Shown: positions 22,673-36,907, counted from the first letter of the stretch. The stretch: DNA of 64,000 bases from Ctenosaura bakeri (GCA_948474755.1 CAOLHI010001024.1:124001-188000); one strand, 5' to 3'. Notes: a model not told the origin generated them from the letters alone. Numbers and translations are program-made.

Positions 22673-23066
22673 TAAAGCTATGCAATTAGCATGAGCAGTA
22701 ATGAAAGAATAGGAGAAGGTGAAAATTCCAAGTAAGTTTGCAAATATCAGTTGGTTTGGGGTTACTTGGTTTTGTTTCGGCACTTTGGCCAGTCTGCTGG
22801 GAGGACATCCTATTTTCATGCATGTGTTCATAACCCACAGGACATCTTAAACTGTTCATTCAAAATTTCAGTTTTATTCAGACAAGGATATTTCCAGGTA
22901 AAATGGTGATCAGAACTAGTTCTGACTTTGCTTTAGTCAAAACATGGAGGCATTGTTCTTCTGTTGTTTGATGCTGTCAAATAATAGAGGATGCTCAAAA
23001 GAATAGATTAGAAGAAAAACCTGTTAATGAGTCTGAAAAGGAGCTGGAATCCTGTTCAGACACTAT

Positions 23067-23452
23067 TGTCATTGTGTGACTTCAAGTTATTTCCAATTTA
23101 TGGTGTTTTCATGGCAATATTTGTTTGGAGGGGGGTTGTCTTTGCCTTCTTCTGAGGCTGAGAGAGTGGGATTTCATGGCTGAGTGGAGAGTCAAAAACA
23201 AAGTTATAGGCCATTTCCATATTACCCTGTTATAGTGCTATTATTGCCCTTTCAAGATCCTGTGGAATTCCGGGGTTTGTAGTTTACTGAGGCCAAAGAG
23301 CTCTCTGGCTGAGAATTCTAAATGCCCTCTCCCTAAATTGCAAAACCCAGGATTCCAGAGGATGTTGAAAGTGGAATAATAGCACTATAATAGTGTAGTG
23401 CACAAATGGCCATAGTCCAGTGCTGAAACTACTCCACCACACTGGCTCTCTC
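23067..23452 (-). repeat. tRNA-derived SINE interrupted by a family A MITE
   Basis: The left part (23067-23208) is the reversed 3' body. The right part (23412-23452: 'catagtccagtgctgaaac' and onward) is the reversed head. The MITE at 23209-23411 sits exactly between them, with its ATA duplication. Confidence 0.85.
23209..23411. mobile_element. Short palindromic MITE (family A), copy 4
   Basis: A 203-bp element with termini GGCCATTTCC and AAATGGCC and a 3-bp duplication ATA (23206-23208, 23412-23414), inserted in a SINE whose consensus resumes afterwards. Confidence 0.92.
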
Positions 23453-26400
23453 AGACATTATGCTGGTTTCAAAATAGTTGCACAACTCATTGTGCTTTTC
23501 TCATATCCTGTGTAAGTGTGGTCCCTGATGCATCCAGTCCTTCTACAAGGACACACACAGCTGTCTCTCTCAGTTTTGACTTGGTGGGTGGGTAGTTAAT
23601 TGACTATTGTACAGTGGGTGTGCTCAAGACTTTGGCAACTGTTATACAAACAGCTGCGCAACTGTCGGATTCAGCATAAGTATGCGGGTATATATTTACG
23701 CTGTGCTAAAATGTATGAGATCGTTGCCACTGACATCTCAAAGTTATCTTGCCTGATGCCCCTCCATTAATTACAAGCTGTAAATAGGAGCCATGAAAGA
23801 ACATTGTATGCATGTAGATTTTCGCCACATACTTCAAAATCTGCATTTTGCAGAAGCCTTGATTGCTTGCACAGCTTTTATGTTTGTGTGTTTGAGATTA
23901 ATGCACAGATGGAATGGGCAAGGGAGCAACAGACAAGATTCCCGTCACTCCATCAGTGGGTTCATGTCACCAGACATGCCATGCAAACAGATCAAAATAC
24001 AAATTAAGATTAAGGCCACAGTCCCTATAATCCCAGAGGACACCTAGAGACCCTAGCAAAGACTAGATTGCTCCTTCTGAAGTTTCAGAGGCAGCTCCAA
24101 ATACAGGAGGGAAGATCCAACATCAAACATAGTCTTTTGGTCCTTCCATGCAGGTGTGGAATTCTCCAGGGTGGTCTGTTTCTTCCCCCATTAGAACAAT
24201 GACATTGGGTCTGGGAAAAGATTATTGTGTATGTTGGAATGAGGTGGTACAATCCCTATTTGCTTGGGCTATAACATGCCTCTGACACAGGAGAAGACTA
24301 GATCAGTGCCAAGTCTGTTCTAAATTATTTTTCTCCCATTGTTTGCAAGAAATCATTGGGCTCTTGATGGCAAGATTGAGAGCACTGAGTGGGCTTAGTG
24401 TCCCAATCCTCCCACCTTCTATAAGATTGCATTTTGTCTGGCAAACAAGGGGGAGTTGCCTCTCCCAGAAGCCTACTTAGAGCCTAAACAGGTCGCAGAC
24501 ACACCCTGCCAAGCTTTCTTTAACATAAAAATATCTGTTTTTCAAAAGCAAATGTGGTCACATCTGGTTTTTATTCAATTTGTTCCCACATTTTTAGCTG
24601 TCTGTGTAGCCCCCCCTAGAGAGTTTCAGGGGCAGAAAATTAGCTCCTAGAAAATTGGCTCCTGGGCCCATGAAAGTTCATCCAAAACAGTTAAAAAATA
24701 AACTGCAAAAAACATTCTCATCCCATTTATGTTTCACCATTGGAGACAAAGAGGACTACTTTTATTATTTGTATTTACTACTATTATTACTACTTTTATT
24801 TACTGCTATTACTGAAAAAAACCTTCCAAAACATGTACCCCAGAGTGGCCAAAAGAACGCTATTACTTCAGTTCAGAAAATGATCTGATTGAGATCTAGA
24901 AAACCAACAATCTTCTTCAATACCAAGAGTGGACAACTTGTTGTCCTACAGAAGTTTCTAAACGACAACAAGTTTATTATTACGGCAAAAAGCCAGCAAT
25001 TACAGAAGTTTCTGAACTTCAGCTCCCATCAGCTTCTGGAAGGTCATTCATTACCAGTCTCTATTCTGTCTCTTCAACACACCAAGTGTGTAAGAAAAAA
25101 AAACACTCACCAGTAGGATTTTTATGTAGGTCTTCCATGCTCATATAGGATTCTGTTTCCCTTGGAAACTTCCCAGTAGTTAATGCTGTCAAGATTTTCC
25201 AGCCTTTCTTTGGTTGGGCTTAGCCCATAACTGGATGGTTTAAGACCTCCAGAGAACAGCCTATACTAAAAATAGATCAGAAAGAGAAAGTGAAATAGGG
25301 AAGCAGGACACCAAGGAAACAGAACTGGATAGTACTGTTTATATAAGGCCTGCTACCATCTTCGCAAAGGTTTCATTTACATTACCTGCTATGGGGGGGG
25401 GACCCTGCAGTCAACTATTATTATTTTTTTGTCAAAGTTAAATAATAATCAGATTTCCAGGATTACTTATGTTAAGTAAGATGTGCATCAGATTTTTTAA
25501 TTCTTGCTTCATCACATAAAGGGGACTCCCTTTGTTATTACCCCAAACAACCACCCTCTGCTCTGATGAAAAGAAAACAGTAATTTCACAAACTGGTTTC
25601 CTGCTCCTGCAATGGTTATGAATCATAAGAATCTGAATGACTGAATTAACAGTGTAGGCATGTCTACTCAAAATTAAGCCTCAGTGAGTTCAATGGGGCT
25701 TAGTCCCAGGTAAGACTGCCCTATATATTAAAGCCAGATTGCCAGAGACTGGTGAATACAAGGAAGAAGAGAGACCCAGATGTAATTTCCAAAATATGAA
25801 TGAGATTACTGCAAGAGTACTGAATTATCTGACACTCTGAAACTGTTTATGGATTGTCATCTAGATGCTTAGACTACCGGAAGGTTTTGCATGAACTCCT
25901 CTGAGGGTTTTTTTTTGTTTTTTTGTGAATGTGTGAAGTGGATTTCAGGGCTATAGGAACCAGCCTCACTCAACGAGGAACCTGCACAGTGCCTCCTCCA
26001 CCTTCATGAACTTCCATCAGACGTTCCAGCTCCATGCATACAGTGTTGTGTGCTGAAAATCCATATGCTTGCACAGGGACCCCAGTTAGACAATATCCAT
26101 CTTTGAGGATAGAAGCCTGCAGTGCATACAGACATATGTGTGGAGAACTCTTTCTCACAAACCTCGAATGGATATTCATCAGAGGAGGTGGTACCATGCA
26201 GTTCCAGTAGTGGCTGGGGCTATTCCATCCAGTCTGGGAAGCCTTCATTGAGTACAAAGAAGGGCAAAAGTATGGACCCAGCCCACTGCATTAGTTGTGT
26301 TGAAAATATCACTATTTTTAATATATGTTGAAATTTGCATCATGCAGGGGGCCAATTTCCCCTTCCAATATTCTTGTGGGCTGTACCCCCTCACACACAC

Positions 26401-27192
26401 ACATAACAAGCCCATATACCTCAGTTTTCCTTTGCTGTACTATTTGGAAACAGTACAGGGTTCTGGGGTGCTGTGCAGGGGGGTATTTTAACGTTTCTAT
26501 AGATTTTGGAGACTTCTGATTGGCTTTCGGGGAAAATACCCAAAAATCATGTTGAATTTAAGAAAGAAAAGAAAAGGGATTTAGAGGCTTTGTGGAACTG
26601 GTGGAAAGCTTCAGGGACCACAAAAGTGGGATCCAGCAGCTGCATGTGGCCCATGAGCTGCACTTTGCCGAGTCCTGTATTAGTGGGAGAACACATTTCT
26701 ATTAACAAAGTATGCTTCTGGGTGCACAAACATCCTATCATAATCATTTAAAAGAGAGGGATTCTAAACCAACTAAGATCCATTCAGACTAACCTAGCAT
26801 TCTCTTGGCATGTGGGTGAGTATGTATAGAACCTGTGGCAGAGCTACTGCCACTTCCTATGCCTTGTTGGCTCACTGCAGCCTGTACATAAGCTCTGGGG
26901 GCAGCTTTTTCTTACCCCTTCATCTCTCCCTCCCATTGTAGCCAATGGGAGGAAATAAGCTACTGCATGCCACTGCAGTGCTAGTGAGCTTACGGCTCCA
27001 TTTGGGAGAGCAAAATTGGGGGAACAAAGCCACGTAGGATCATGGAGATCTTCAATCATCTTCAACTCCAGCCCTGACATGTCCTCAAAGTACCTTCACC
27101 TCAGTACCATCACTCTGGCAGAGTGTGTATCCCTTTCTGCAAGTGACTAGGTAGACTCCAGTAACAAAACAATCATCCTGTTAGTACAACAA
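23453..27192. other. Unclassified intergenic DNA
   Basis: No gene is recognised. Pieces at about 24930-25050 ('cttcagctcccatcagcttctgg') and 26610-26690 look like degraded ends of hAT-type MITEs. The piece at 25678-25710 ('cctcagtgagttcaatggggc') resembles a common squamate DNA-transposon end. None is complete. Confidence 0.45.
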
Positions 27193-27413
27193 GGATCTTT
27201 TTGCACTATGCAATTACAGTGTTATGATTCCACTTTAACTGGCATGGTTGCATCCTATGGGATCCTGGTATTTCTAGTGTTTTGAGGTGTTAGAGCTCTC
27301 TGGTTGTGGATTCTAAATATCCTACTCTAAACTGCAAACCCCAGGATTCCATAGGATGTTGCCATGGCAGTTAAAGTGGAATCACAGAGCAACTGCATAG
27401 TGAGGAAAGGACC
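27193..27413. mobile_element. Palindromic MITE related to family A, diverged
   Basis: It is an inverted repeat of about 221 bp. 'gcactatgcaattacagtgttatgattccac' pairs with the right arm 'gtggaatcacagagcaactgcatag'. The centre carries the same 'tagagctctctggttgtggattctaaat' phrase as family A. The termini (GGATC/GGACC) and flanks are altered, and I see no clean duplication. Confidence 0.75.
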
Positions 27414-28795
27414 TCGGGATTTATACTACATCTAATAGTATCTCAGCTGGCCTTTGACTGACAGTAGAATTACACCCTACTTGGAAAACAGTGGGATTTA
27501 AGTTAGTTGTAACTACCTGGATTCAATGGGAAACTATTGACAGGCTATGTTAAAAATGGTTGCTGCTTATACCACCGTGGTACCTGCAGTCAGGTGCAGA
27601 ATGCCCATATCATCCACATTCTATTTCCCTACCAAAGCAGGTAGATCAAAGAGAAGCCCAAGCTTTAGTTTTCAGTACCAACCAGTTGTATTACTATCAC
27701 ATAAGCCCCCGAGCCACTTTGATCCCTCAAAGGGCCGAACATCCAGTTCAGCAGTTGAGTGAGACAAATGGCAATATTTGATGAGTCACATTGACACTGA
27801 CCACTGGCCTGTTCTCAGATATGCTATCTTTGGATCTTTGCTCAGATCCCTGGCTGCAGCCTGTCTCCAAGTTAGGTGGTCGAATTCAAATCCATATAGT
27901 TCAGTGACCCAAATGACTTTAGGATTGAAGCCTCAAATACATGACTCATACAGTGGTTTTAAGTAATATGTTTAAGGAGCCTTCACTCATAAAGTAAGAA
28001 TGACATGTACCAGTGCCAACATTGCTTTATCTTTTAATATTATATAAGAGACAGCTGTTAAGTGAACAAATTAATATTTCCATTCAATTAGTCATACTTT
28101 GATGTTCAAAATCCTTGTGTTCACACAATTACACTGGATTTTGTTGCATATAATGGTAACAGTAGAAGTTTCATGTGGTTACCAGTCTCTTCTGCAATTT
28201 CCCACACCCAGCAAGCACACCTAAGTATATGCAAGCAACGTTATCTACAATCTGCATCTGGATTTCTTCTCTAAAAGTTAATGAAGGAAAAAATTCAAAC
28301 TGTGGTATGCTGTTATACAAAGTACAGAGGTAAAAGCAGTAAAAACAGACTTCACCTAACCACCAACTACAGTTTCGATAAGCTGTAGTAGAAATTTCTT
28401 ATTTACATAATATTATTCATATCTTTGTTGAAAAGATGATCTCTGGATGACAATTTATGTTTTAAAGCTGACTGGCATTCCATTTTATCTCAAGAAGGCT
28501 TCTGTGATCATTGCTAGGAAGGGACCAGATTTTCTTGGCCAGTTTGCCTAGACCCCAAAAAGACTTACAATTAACCGCTCCACACAGTTTCAAAGAAGAA
28601 GAGACTCATGGACTGAGCAGGCTGTGTATATATGTGTGTTTTCCCCCTTCTGCTGCTTGAAATCTGGATGAATATGGAAAACAGATATACCTTGCTACAA
28701 ACCAAGAGACTCCAATTCACACCAATGTGAGCAATTTCATATGTGAAATATGTTAACAACTTGCCAAAGAGGGTGTGTGAAGAGAGGAGCTGAAC
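27414..28795. other. Unclassified intergenic DNA
   Basis: I see no gene or named repeat. Confidence 0.5.
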
Positions 28796-29241
28796 ATGCA
28801 GAGGCATATCTACAATGGGGCAACAGAGGTGTGTGCTCTGGGTGCCAGTGCTGGGGGGGCCAAAAAAGCAGACACCCCCCACGCTTCCACCCAGGCCTGG
28901 CCTGCCACTGCCATCACCCACTGCTGTCTTCCCACGCCCGCTGGGGTCCTTCCAGGCCCAATACAGGGGTGCTGGCGGCAGGAGCAGCAGTCCCTCCACA
29001 TGCCACTGTCTCTTCCTTGCTGGGGACCTTCTTGACCCAGTGCAGAGGCAACGGTGGTAGCTACAGCAGCAGCCCACCTGCATGCCTGCTGCCGTCCCCT
29101 GCCTCCATCCGCCATTGTCCCCCTGCCTCCCATTGCCCCCCTGCCCCCACAGCAGCCCTCCTGCCTGCTGCTGCTCCCCCGCCCCTGCCGGGGTCCTTCC
29201 TGGCGCTTGCCCTAGGCGCTGTTGAGCCTCGATAGGCCACC
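28796..29241. mobile_element. GC-rich interspersed repeat, probably a DNA transposon
   Basis: The ends 'gaggcatatctacaatggggcaac' and 'gctgttgagcctcgataggcc' form an imperfect inverted repeat. The inside is a cytosine-rich, locally repetitive block. I see no clear target duplication. It looks like a CpG-poor, C-rich block, not a promoter. Long frames across it on both strands are compositional. Confidence 0.45.
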
Positions 29242-29765
29242 GTGGCCAAGTCTAGTTGGTGCTAGCCAATCACAGCTCAGGGAATGTTGTGAATGGAGGG
29301 CCACGGTAGAAAAAGGATACAAAACTGAAGCTTATCTCTCGCGGAAGACAGATAGAGGAAAGACAGCAAAGACACAGGCAACATACAGCAGAGAGGTGGG
29401 AAAATAAGGCACAGAGACAGGGAAAAGCTGAAACAGAGATAGGACAGTCAGCCAGGAGGAAGAACTGAATAATGGAGATGCAAACGATTGAATACTTCAG
29501 GAGTTATTGTGTGATCTGATTGTGGTATTAATAAACTTCTACTCGTTTATTCTTTTTAACAACTGTGTCTGGCTGTTCCTGTTAAATTTTGTGAACACAC
29601 AGAACAACACATCCACTGCTCCATATAGGAATCACCTTGAGGCCCAAGTACTCAACCCAAGGAGGGATCTTGAGGGGAAAAGGAATAAGGTGAGTGACAG
29701 GAGCCGAAGGGTTTGGAATTGCAGGGCCAGACTGGAGAGGAGATCCATCACACAGCTCTAAATAA
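29242..29765 (+). mobile_element. LTR-like sequence (low confidence)
   Basis: The segment shows an AATAAA signal (about 29530) followed by a TG-rich stretch ('gtgtctggctgttcctg') and a 'gaacacacagaacaaca' end. This layout suits the R-U5 part of an LTR. There is no second copy in the window to confirm it. Confidence 0.3.
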
Positions 29766-30044
29766 TTTATTCTCAAAAAAGTACTATTGTGGCTTAACTA
29801 GACTTCTCATAATTTACAATGGCTTTGAAGAAACCCACACTCTTCAGAATGTGGGGCAATGAGTCATATAAGAAATAACAATAGAAGAGCATCTCAGGAT
29901 AAGGCTTATCTAGTCTGGCATTCTTTTCACACAGTGGCCAACCAAATGTCTATGCGGAAAACCAACAAGCAAGTCATCTAGGCCAATGATACCCACTTGC
30001 TTGGGTTGCTCACCAGCCAGTTTACTGAGACATACTGTCTCTGA

Positions 30045-30170
30045 CATATAGCCATAATGACTATTACAACAACAGAATCCTGAGTCACCTTAAAGGCTAG
30101 CACATTTATTACAACATCTGTTTTCATGAATTACAGCGTATTTGCCTCTGATGAACTGGGCTTTATTCCA
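30045..30170 (+). repeat. Fragment of the 17232-type repeat
   Basis: 'gagtcaccttaaaggctagcaca', 'ttttcatgaattacagc' and 'ctctgatgaactgggc' follow the order of one arm and centre of the sauropsid palindromic repeat. Confidence 0.45.
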
Positions 30171-31209
30171 CAAATGTCATGCTATATTAAATGTGTACTG
30201 CTAGAACAACAATACTTGGTATTTTACCCCATACACAGAAAATGCTTTGAAATTCACTTAGGAATGTGGTACTATACAAATGCAGACATTTTGCAAATAG
30301 TTCCCTGGAAGTCCTTGTAATGGTGAGGGTTATGAGACAATTGTTGACGAGCCAACTCAGTATGTCAAAGCAAGAAGGTTTAGGAAGATGCTAATTGGTT
30401 TTACTAATTTGGGGTAATTAAGATCTTCTCATGGACCCTGGAGTCAAACAGTACAGATTCCTTCATTATTATCATTTTGAAGTTACATATCAAAGAGCTT
30501 TGAAACACTATGAATTGGCTAAAGGAGCAGCACTCTTAAGAGCAGTGACTAATGAGTTCCAGCTGCTTTTATTGCTAGGATCAGATTGGGAAGTCCAGGA
30601 TTATCCATGTAAGACAGGCAGAGCTTTCCAGAATCATTTCAGACATGCCTGACCAATAATCTAGCGTGAGATTTACTAAATCAAGCCAAGCTTGTAATGT
30701 GATTACTCTAAGGGGGCACAACGCCAGCAAGTACTGGTGGGCCAGCCACTATTTAGAGATCGTGAACAGAGCAAATTAAAATAAAATTTTGAAATGACAG
30801 AGATTTAGAGATGCAAAAACTGTAATCCTCTTGTTTCTCATGCCCTCTTCTTCTTGGTCTTATGTGCATCTTTCCTGTATTCAAAAACAGGATCACCAGA
30901 ATTATTTTTATATCATTTAAAAAAGCATGTGTACTTGTCTGTTTAAAATCTTCAGACCCTGTTATTCAAGGGTACACCATGCACCATAAGAAATATCTAT
31001 GCAGCTGTAAAAAAATCAGTGAGGCAGTCCTCTATTTCCTTTCGAAAGCAAAGAACTGTATTGTTATACATTCTTTCTGATAGCAGACTTTTCACTTCAG
31101 CCATCACAGAACAGATAGTAACAGACAAAACCAGCAGAACATTTAAACAAATGTCTGAACAGGTAGCATTGATTAAAGTGCTTTCAGAAATGTCATTTAA
31201 ACTCTTTCT
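30171..31209. other. Unclassified intergenic DNA
   Basis: I see no gene. Confidence 0.5.
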
Positions 31210-31412
31210 TTGTTGTTATGATGTGCCTTCAAGTTGACCAACTTATATCAACTCTATCATATGGTTTTATTGGCAAGATTTATTTAGAGGAGGTTTGCTG
31301 TTGCTTTCCTCTAAAGGCTGAGAGTGTGACCATTGGGTTTTCAAGGTGCAGCAGTGAGTTGAACTTTGGTCTACAAAAATCTTAGTCCTCTCTCAAACAA
31401 TGGCACCACAAA
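31210..31412 (-). repeat. tRNA-derived SINE, diverged
   Basis: It begins with a 'tgttgttatgatgtgccttcaag' tail. It then has 'atggttttattggcaagatttatttagagg', 'ctgagagtgtgac' and a mutated reversed head ending 'caatggcaccac'. Confidence 0.75.
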
Positions 31413-31439
31413 CTACTTCTACCTATATTAGGCTGGAAA

Positions 31440-31556
31440 ACATGTGACCCTCCAGATACTGGCAGACTGCAATTATCATCAGGCCTAGCCAACCTGGCCA
31501 GCAGGGAAGGGTAGCAGGAAGTGCAGTCCAGCAACATCTGGAGATCTACACACATT
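31440..31556. mobile_element. hAT-type MITE, palindromic, diverged
   Basis: The arms 'gtgaccctccagatactgg' and 'ccagcaacatctggagatc' are inverted. The pattern (CCTCCAGATGTT, then a text about a ~20-bp centre and its complement) is that of abundant amniote hAT MITEs, as at 63420-63545. Confidence 0.5.
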
Positions 31557-31979
31557 CCCCATTCTTGGTCTACCTAGGCAATGCATTATGTTCTTTCCCA
31601 CTGGTAGACTTACATTATAACTTGGAATTTAGAAGCATTTACACTTTTACAAGACTGGCTTTAGCAGCTACTGATCCTGAGCATTTCACTCCAACAGTTT
31701 TACATGCCTATTCACCTTCCTCAGTGACAATCGATTTATTCACATAGCAGAGAGAAGAAAGAAGGAAAATGAAAAGTATTGAAAGCATGGTTCCCTTTTC
31801 TGGATTCTCTCTATTGCCCAATGAAGTGATGCCCACGAAAGAACATAAGAAAATAATAAGAATAGCATCAGAGATGTTGGTTCTGCTGGCTGGATGTGTT
31901 AGCTACTATTACAGGCAATTGGAGGCTTATTTATATATAAGACTGTTACTGCATTTGCTAGCCTGGATTTGGGCCTGCT

Positions 31980-32819
31980 AGATATCATTTTGATATCAAT
32001 AATTTGGCTCTCTTCCACCACCCCTCTCCATGTGTTTGAGAGGCCCCTGGACAAGCACAGAACTAGGCTCGGCCATCAAACGCTGCAACAATACAGGCAG
32101 GCCAGAAATAGCCAGATTCTCGCTTTAGGAGACCTCTCTGCAAACACCCTTATTATGTATGCACGCTGTTTACAAAGGACTCCCTGCCCCGAGCAGACAA
32201 CTTGGCAAGCTGAATACTCAACTGCCAAGCACTGAGCATTTGCATACTGTCTACCTCTTTGTCAATTCGGACTTAACTCAATCATGCTAAATTCTGACCT
32301 TTCCTTTGTCTTGCGCCCGAAACTCATTGTTTTCCCCAAGTACAGAATAGCCTGCAGTTACATTTCTCCCTATAAAAAACCCTGATTCCAAGACCTTCCT
32401 TGGATCGCTCCGGACTTTCATCCAGCCTTGCTGCTGCTTTGTTTGGTGAGCTATCCCCTCAGTCCCACGTACTGAGACTCCATACTAATGAACTCAAGCT
32501 TCAGGACAGGTGTTGTATCACCCAATTCAACAATCCTTCTCAAAAATCCCTCTATACCACTCCAACCTTTATTTTCTATAGTTACTTGTGTGAGTGTGTT
32601 GCATACACTGTTTGTCTGTATTTAATAAAAATTTCAATTGTTCTTAAACTTGGTGTGCTCCTTGGCTTGGCCTGACCCCATAGACGTTGGGTAAAAGATT
32701 CCACTGCGTTGCCCTGCCTCTCGCATTGCTAACTGGTGCTCTAGCTAATTTCCCCAAACTTAGTTAATTGAGAGCGCATATAGGTGTCCCTCCCGGGACC
32801 CCCAGTAAACAGGGTAACA
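31980..32819 (+). mobile_element. Solo LTR of a retrovirus-like element (copy 2)
   Basis: An 840-bp copy in + orientation, homologous to the LTRs at 8221 and 43084. It runs from AGATATCA to GGTAACA, with a TATA box at 32371-32377 and AATAAA at 32624-32629. No internal region is present. The flanks (CTGCT and AGACT) do not match, so the insertion is old or the ends have changed. Confidence 0.85.
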
Positions 32820-35800
32820 AGACTCTTGTAAATTCACTCATAAAGGCATGTTGGTCCTCTTCCAAGTGTCTTGCTATATGTCAGCTCCAGAAAGCTGCAC
32901 ATAATTACTCTCTATTCTGTCTACCCTGATAAAAAGAATTCACACATGAACCTCTCAGCTCATTGCTTCAACAGAAACTCAGAAGCTTCAGTAGAGTACA
33001 ACATTCCTACATGCTTTTGTATCAAAAACTATAATTTAACCATGAGAAAAAGCTTTGAAAGTCTGTCAAAGATGGATGATTCATAGCACACCACCACATT
33101 TGGAATTTTAAAGAACCCTCTGAATTTTATTGAGATTTCATCATACTGTCATTAGGAAATGCATTCTCATTAGGAAATATGCATAATAAATATATGTTGA
33201 AATACAGCTCTTTACACCAGAGTGAAGTTCAATAGAATATTTTGGTTTTTTACCATTGCTTTAAAAATACATGAAAGGTTAAAAAAAAAAAGCATACTAG
33301 CACAGCAAATATTTTAGGCCAAAGGGTAATAGGTGTGACTGAATACAAGCCGACTGAAAAAAAATACTAGTAATTTTTGTTTTTACTATTGTAGCAAAAC
33401 AGGTTTGTACTGTGTCTGAAGCAAGCTTTGACTGATGACTGTTATGGAATTATCTGGTCTTATAAAATTCTGCTCAAATTAGAGTAGTTAATTACTGCTG
33501 CCAAGTCTGCACCCTAGGCTTTTCTGCAAGACTTGAGAATTACTTGTTTGCTTTTGTTCTCAACGTATATTTATTAATGCATATTCACTGAAGGGTTAAT
33601 AAGTACCAGATGTAGTTATCTTTTTATTTAAAGCTTTTATTCACTTTTAATACAATAGAAACTAGTTAATCATCAGCCCTCACCAACCCACACCTCCACC
33701 ACACTGCCTTCTCTGACCTTCACTGGTAACCCTATGTACACATCTCTAAGTACAATTAGTTCTGTAACATACATTTACTCACGTTTACACATACAAGTAC
33801 ATAGACAAGACAGTCATGTAACCAGTCACAGGCACAGATAAGACAATTATGTAATGAGCAGGGATAAGGCACAGGGAGGCTGACATTGGTTGAATAGTGA
33901 TTAGATCTAGACTAAGCTTCAAAAAATTCAAAGAAAGTGGGTCATACTGGGAACAGACAATGGTTATGAGTTCTATGGGTGGCCTTGGTGGCCAAACACA
34001 TTATCCTGCTACACCAGAAGTAGAATCCTGGACAAGAGACCATGTGGATTTCACCATGAGGGAGATGTAGGATGTATGCAGTAGGGTAGGTGCAGGCAGA
34101 AAAACCTCACCAACACTAAACATGTTAATTCAGAAGGTAACTAGATAGGGGCGCGTTTTGCTTTCAGGGGTTGTTTGTACATGGGACTTCATGTTCCCTT
34201 TCTGGCAATTCACACAGCATACTCTTCACTCCAATTTGTTCAGTCTCATTTCCTGACATCAACCATATGTTTTCATGCCATGATACTCAGCAATTATCAT
34301 TGCCCTTCATCCAGTGTGTTGTTACGAGTGTCCTATTCCAGGGTGGGCCAGACTCAATAGGAAGGCCTATGGATTCAAGCCAAAGGGCACTCACATCACA
34401 AGTAGACAAGTCAGGCAGGGAGGATCCAAAAAGAGAGTCAAGGTCAAAACAAACAGGGTCCTGTTAGAGAGCAATCCAGCTCAGTTGAGGAGAGCTCAAA
34501 GCCAAATAATAGTCTGTAGTCTAAATCCATCACGTCCCCAGCAACAAACATGATCCCCGAGCCAAACACCATCCAAGGTCAGGCAAGGTCAGGCAGGGAC
34601 TGGAACTCAGGAATGACATTATTTCCAGCATATTTGCTGTGTCAAGAATGAAGCTCATATTGTGAACTATTGGGCTCCCACCTAGAGCTCAGCTGCTGAT
34701 ATCTCTCAGGAAGTTGCTGCTCTCAACAGTCCTTCTAGGCAGCCAAGAACTTGGTCTGGACACCTCCAGTTGAGCTCATGCCTTCAGGTATTAACATTCT
34801 CATGGACTGGGAGAGGACTCAGCCTTCACGTTGGCTACTGCTGCTGAACTGCCTCTGTCAAAGGATGCAGCATCAGGTGCTCTTGAGGATTCCAAGTCTG
34901 CAGAAGCAGTCAGCTCCTCACTAGTCTCTTCTCTGGTTTTAGGTGCTCAATAGCCAGGTGCAACATTTCACTTTCAGAGGGGCATAGCTGATTCATGTGT
35001 GATGATGAGCTGAGCATGGATGTCTCCCCCCATCACTGCTCTCTCCTCCCTGTTCCTACCTTTTAATTTGATATGGATGATATTGTGGAGGCCCTCAGAA
35101 CAATTGATTGTATCTCCAACTCACATCATCATATATATATTATAATATGCTTGAAACAAGGGATGGAATTGATATGGAAAGAAGAGGCATGTAAACATGC
35201 CCCAAACAAGTTATTCAGCAGCAGTAAGACAGCTGGAGAATCGCGAAGAACTGAAATGATGGACATAGCAATGTGACAGAAATGTAGAACAGGTTATTAT
35301 TACCTCAGAATTAAATACAGCAGAACACGGCAGTGCAGTGAGAAGTTATTGTTTGGATTTTGAAATGTCGATTAATCTCTCTTTCATTTACTTTCCCTCT
35401 CACACACCTGTCTTTTTTGCTTGGATGTTCAGAGGGGAAGTACCAGTGGGGGCCTACCTGGTTTTCCTCTATGATAATAATGTTTTCCACAGGGAACTGT
35501 ACAGGGCCCACCAAAACATCAATAGTGTGGTTGTGCTTTGGGAGAAAATAGATGGAGCTTTGGACCTTGCTATAGTGCTCAGTGATGTTTAGTCTGTCCC
35601 TTCCATTGCTTTTAACCCCCTCCCCCATTTTTTTCCAAACAACACATTTATCTCTCCTTGGACAGCAAGCTCCACCTATTTAGGGGGTGAGGAAAAGTTA
35701 AAAGGATGTCTTCCATTAAGCAGTAGGTGACAACTAGAATGAGGCAGGGCACATTTGGAAAAAATGCAGGGAGACCACTGAATAAGGTGGATTGGGAAAC

Positions 35801-36907
35801 CATGGGATATTGAAGTAAAAGGGGAAGCCTCTGAAAGTCTCATCACTGCCCATTGGGATCATAGTTGTGGCAAGGAAAACAAATTTGGCCATTAAAGCCA
35901 GAGTAGCACTCCAATGAAAATCCTTGTCAGGTTCAGCAGTACTTACTTTGTTCTAAGCATGTCTAAGAGCAGTCACTTATGGATGGGGGCGGGAGGGGGT
36001 GGTTTCCCCAAGTGGCAATGTTTTTTGAGTATCCTGGTCCATAGCCATACCCCACACACCCTGGGCATGCCCCCATGCACAGTGGCCATGCCCCTCACGC
36101 CATAGTCGTGCCCCGCATGCCCCCCCACACACTCTAAGCTCCACCACTGTCTAAGAGTGGTTTGCCAGTCCAGATATACTTCAGTTAACAAGGCAGATGT
36201 GTTCCCAAGCATTACTTTTTTAACGAAAACTTTGGTACCAGAGGCAGAGATAACATGGAAAAAATTGGCACAGGGAAACATTTCAAATCTTATAAAGACC
36301 ACTTGAAGACTTCTTGCAAGATGTATCCAGAGATTACTTTCACCAGTCTCCACTTTTCTTCTGATTTCCATTTTAGTGGCCAAACTTACAAATCTATGCT
36401 AATTTTTTTTTTCATATGCAGACTGTAGTTGGTGAGGCAAGCTTATCTGTTCTCCCCTTTGCCCTCTATGTTGTTTAGTAGGGGATTCTGGGGGCATTTG
36501 CTCTTTTCTATGTCTGTTGTAGGCAGGCACACATAATTGCAGCAGAGTCAACTACAGCAAAGTCCCCATTCTTTCCAAGTTCAGCCTTAATTGTACTGTT
36601 TGCCACAGACTCACTGCTGCAAGCCACCCCTGGAAGTCTTGCATTTCTCCAATCTTTCTTCACCATTCACACAAAACTTTCAGCTACACAGAGGTCAAAG
36701 AGGAAAAGGGGGATTGACTTTGTAAAAAAGGAACTTCTCTCTCACAGGTTTTGTTAGGTGAGGTATGCCTGTATTGCAAATTGATTGGTTAAAATGCTTG
36801 ATTAAAGTTTCATCGCTAATTTTTAAAGTTTTATCATTTAATTTTTTCAAGTTTTTAATTTATATATTTTTTTAAAGTTTTATCGTACTAAGAATACATG
36901 GATATAG
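32820..36907. other. Unclassified intergenic DNA, probably old retroelement debris
   Basis: No gene is recognised. The block at about 34320-35060 has phrases such as 'ccaaggtcaggcaaggtcagg' that suggest old LTR-element leader sequence on the minus strand, but I cannot prove it. The part at 35960-36150 is C-rich with CATGCCCC-type repeats. Confidence 0.4.

Noticed and set aside
28571..29235. Proline-rich ORFs of 161 and 170 residues
   Set aside because: The composition of a C-rich repeat explains them on both strands. No motif is seen.
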